In this document: one piece after another, positions 62,095 to 64,000 of the stretch
Numbering within the stretch: the first letter of the stretch is position 1
Layout of the letters: each line of letters begins with the position of its first letter
Source: Bradymonas sediminis
Lineage (GTDB): Bacteria > Myxococcota_A > Bradymonadia > Bradymonadales > Bradymonadaceae
Length of the DNA stretch: 64,000 bases
Reading direction: 5' to 3'
NCBI RefSeq assembly: GCF_003258315.1
Contig: NZ_CP030032.1
Location: 534,001-598,000, forward strand
The notes under the pieces: model-generated
Told to the model about the DNA's origin: nothing
Seen by the model: the letters and a program-made list of their open reading frames with translations, nothing else
Databases searched by the model: none
Made by a program: the position numbers and the translations under genes

Positions 62095-62814
62095 ATGATC
62101 TCTAAGTTGAATAATGCCCATTCACTCCTGGTGTCTGTGGCGCGTTTGGGGCTCGGGCTCACGGTCACTGAGTATTGTCGCGAGAACCCGCCGCGCCCCG
62201 AAATGCCGCTTGAGCTGTACCAATACGAGGGCTGCCCCTTTTGCCGAAAAGTGCGGGAGGCGATGAGCCGGCTGGACCTGGCCTATATTTCGCGAAGCAG
62301 CGCGAAGGGGGCGGGGGCCAATCGCTATTTCGTGAGCGCCCGCGCCGGAAAGACGCAGTTTCCGTTTCTGGTCGACCCGAATACCGGCGCCGAGCTCTAC
62401 GAGTCGGAGGCCATCATTGACTATCTGGCCGAGACTTATGGGGGCGGGCGCAGCGCCCTGGCCAAGGCCGTGGCGCCGCTGAGCACGCTGAACTCGGCCC
62501 TGGCCGGCGGGCTGCGCCCGCGCGGGCTGAGCAGCCGGCTCAAGAAGCCGCGCGACGCCCAGCCCGAGCAGCTCCTGGAGCTCTATAATTTTGAGGCATC
62601 GCCGTTTTGTCGCAAGGTGCGCGAGGTGCTCGATGAGTTGGAGCTCGACGCGCTGATTCAGAACGTTGCCAAGGGCAGCAAGCGCCGCCCTGAGCTCGTG
62701 AAGCGCGGTGGCCAGATGATGGTGCCATTCCTGGTGGACCCGAATACCGGGCGGCAATTATACGAGTCCGACGACATCGTCGCGTACCTTCGGGCGACCT
62801 ATAAGGGCGGCTGA
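62095..62814 (+). CDS. tandem glutaredoxin/GST-N domain protein
   Basis: 239-aa protein with two thioredoxin-fold repeats. The first (about residues 37-120) has CPFC (YEGCPFCRKVREAM) and PFLVDPNTGAELYESEAI. The second (about 160-239) repeats the pattern with FEASPFC, so the first Cys is lost. The halves are clearly a tandem duplication. The first CxxC-like pair may be redox active and the second half may be only structural. It likely acts in thiol redox or glutathione-type chemistry. GGAA precedes ATG 62095. Confidence 0.85.
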   Translation: MISKLNNAHSLLVSVARLGLGLTVTEYCRENPPRPEMPLELYQYEGCPFCRKVREAMSRLDLAYISRSSAKGAGANRYFVSARAGKTQFPFLVDPNTGAELYESEAIIDYLAETYGGGRSALAKAVAPLSTLNSALAGGLRPRGLSSRLKKPRDAQPEQLLELYNFEASPFCRKVREVLDELELDALIQNVAKGSKRRPELVKRGGQMMVPFLVDPNTGRQLYESDDIVAYLRATYKGG

Positions 62815-62899
62815 CATCGGCGAGCGCTGAAGAGACCCCAAACATGGTGGCTGAGGCCATGTAAACGACCCCTGAGCGCCCTCAAAGGGCAACGATATT

Positions 62900-63793
62900 A
62901 TGAGCGATACGGATTCAAGCGTGTTCGAATCGATTCGCTGGTTGCGCCGTCGCCTGGACGACGCGCTGGTGGGCGGGTTGGACCCGAAGGTCTGGGACAA
63001 TATTTCCTCGATGCGCGCGGGGCAAAATGAGTATGGCTACGACCCGTTCGGGTTTGAGCCGGAGTTCCTCAAATATATCTACCCGGTGGCCGAGCGCCTG
63101 TATCGCCATTATTTTCGGGTCGAGACATTTAATATCGACAATATTCCGGACGACGGCCCGGTGCTTCTGATTGCCAATCACACCGGTCAGATCCCCATCG
63201 ACGGGTTTTTGATCGGCTGCGCGCTGCTCTTTGACCGCCAGCCGGCGCGTATGGTGCGCAGTATGGTGGAGCATTGGGTGGCGACGCTGCCGTTCGCCTC
63301 CTGGTTTATGGCGCGCGCCGGGCAGGTGGTGGGCACGCGGCAGAACGCGCGGATTTTGCTGGGGCGTGGCGGGTGTATTCTGGTGTTTCCGGAGGGCACG
63401 CGCGGGGTCAATAAGACCTACGACCGGGCGTATGAATTGGCGCGATTTGGCAACGGGTTTATGCGCCTGGCGCTGGAGACCAACACGCCGATCATCCCGG
63501 TCGGGGTGGTCGGCGGCGAGGAGCAGTTGCCGACGATCTGGAATTTCGAGTCCTTCGCGCGCCTGCTGGGGCTTCCGGCGTTCCCGATTACGCCGACCTG
63601 GCCGCTGCTGGGACCGCTCGGGGCGCTGCCGCTGCCGGTGAAATACCGCATTCATTTCGGGGAGCTCATGCATTTTGAAGGGGCGAGCGATGATGAAGAC
63701 CGCGTCATCGAGGAGAAGGTCGACCAGGTAAAAGCGGCGATCCGCGGGTTGGTTCAGACAGGGTTGCGCGAGCGCAAAGGGGTGTTCTTTTGA
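62900..63793 (+). CDS. PlsC-like lysophospholipid acyltransferase
   Basis: 297-aa membrane-bound acyltransferase. The acceptor block is NHTGQIPIDGF (H and D in the HX-type motif, with six residues between), followed by FPEGTRG (donor/phosphate motif) and VVGGEEQLPTIWNFES. It would transfer an acyl chain to a glycerol- or lysophospholipid, fitting phospholipid synthesis with the nearby pssA. It is coupled to the next gene through TTGA overlap (63790-63793). Confidence 0.88.
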   Translation: MSDTDSSVFESIRWLRRRLDDALVGGLDPKVWDNISSMRAGQNEYGYDPFGFEPEFLKYIYPVAERLYRHYFRVETFNIDNIPDDGPVLLIANHTGQIPIDGFLIGCALLFDRQPARMVRSMVEHWVATLPFASWFMARAGQVVGTRQNARILLGRGGCILVFPEGTRGVNKTYDRAYELARFGNGFMRLALETNTPIIPVGVVGGEEQLPTIWNFESFARLLGLPAFPITPTWPLLGPLGALPLPVKYRIHFGELMHFEGASDDEDRVIEEKVDQVKAAIRGLVQTGLRERKGVFF

Positions 63794-64000
63794 GTCGTTC
63801 CAAACGAAGGAGAAAGCAGCGCGTTCTGATCACCGGCATCGCCGGAAATCTGGGACGCGCGGTCGCCCGAAGGCTGCACCGAAGCTATGAGATCGTGGGC
63901 ATCGACCGGCGCCCGGTGCGCTATATGCCCAAGGATATCGAGATTGAGAATGTGGATATCCGCCGGCGGCGTGCCGAGGATGTCTTCCGGCGCGAGCACC
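63790..64000 (+). CDS. NAD-dependent epimerase/dehydratase (5' part only)
   Basis: Starts at TTG 63790, overlapping the previous stop (TTGA), with AAAGGGG 7 nt upstream. The first 70 residues hold a Rossmann motif RVLITGIAGNLGRAVARRLH, then VGIDRRPVRYMP. The frame runs off the right edge, so the substrate cannot be called. Confidence 0.75.
   Translation, partial: MSRSKRRRKQRVLITGIAGNLGRAVARRLHRSYEIVGIDRRPVRYMPKDIEIENVDIRRRRAEDVFRREH

Overview
The window is chromosomal DNA from a GC-rich, Gram-negative bacterium. It carries SurA/PpiC-type periplasmic foldases, YidC, an OmpA/DUF4398/PEGA lipoprotein cluster and at least nine predicted lipoproteins, several with acidic Asp-rich linkers after the lipobox. 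This mix resembles deltaproteobacterial/myxobacterial lineages such as the Bradymonadales. That placement is inferred from gene content and style, not from a marker search. I found no CRISPR array, insertion sequence, rRNA or tRNA.

Layout. 1-6.1 kb: a gene end, two parvulin-type foldases (the second SurA-like) followed by pdxA (the surA-pdxA pairing known from enterobacteria), a winged-helix/membrane protein and a first phosphatidylserine synthase. 6.1-15.4 kb: a small membrane protein, a HEAT-repeat/Clp ATPase fusion, rsmG, a pentapeptide-repeat plus radical-SAM pair, rdgB and an SLC12-like transporter. 15.4-23.7 kb: a penicillin-acylase-family lipoprotein, a lipid kinase, the PEGA/DUF4398/OmpA envelope set and a long-chain acyl-CoA synthetase. 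23.7-28.3 kb: a structured-RNA candidate, then a 1394-residue lipoprotein with unlike codon use. 28.4-32.0 kb: a lipoprotein, a GspC-like PDZ protein, a PHA-system protein and hisS. 32.0-37.7 kb: a minus-strand run of pta, a membrane winged-helix protein, a divergent malate synthase and a translationally coupled unknown gene. 38.3-42.5 kb: the conserved rpmH-rnpA-yidD-yidC-mnmE block. 42.5-51.0 kb: an epimerase, a serine hydrolase, an HTH regulator, an L-domain lipoprotein, another lipoprotein and an M42 aminopeptidase. 51.1-64 kb: a KamB-like P-loop protein, an unknown 611-residue protein, a truncated globin, a TPR protein, a phosphopantetheinyl transferase, a FemAB/BioF2-type acyltransferase, a second phosphatidylserine synthase, a CehA/McbA-like metallohydrolase lipoprotein, a tandem GST-N protein, a PlsC-like acyltransferase and the start of an epimerase.

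Working together. Envelope and phospholipid biology recurs: two Pss paralogs, a DAG-kinase-type lipid kinase, an acyl-CoA synthetase, a PlsC-like acyltransferase, foldases and YidC. A second theme is acetyl-CoA metabolism: Pta and malate synthase lie in one strand run. The best candidates for undescribed biology are the multibranched RNA at about 23.75-23.98 kb, the malate synthase with its coupled partner, and the HEAT-Clp fusion whose first AAA domain has lost its Walker B acids.
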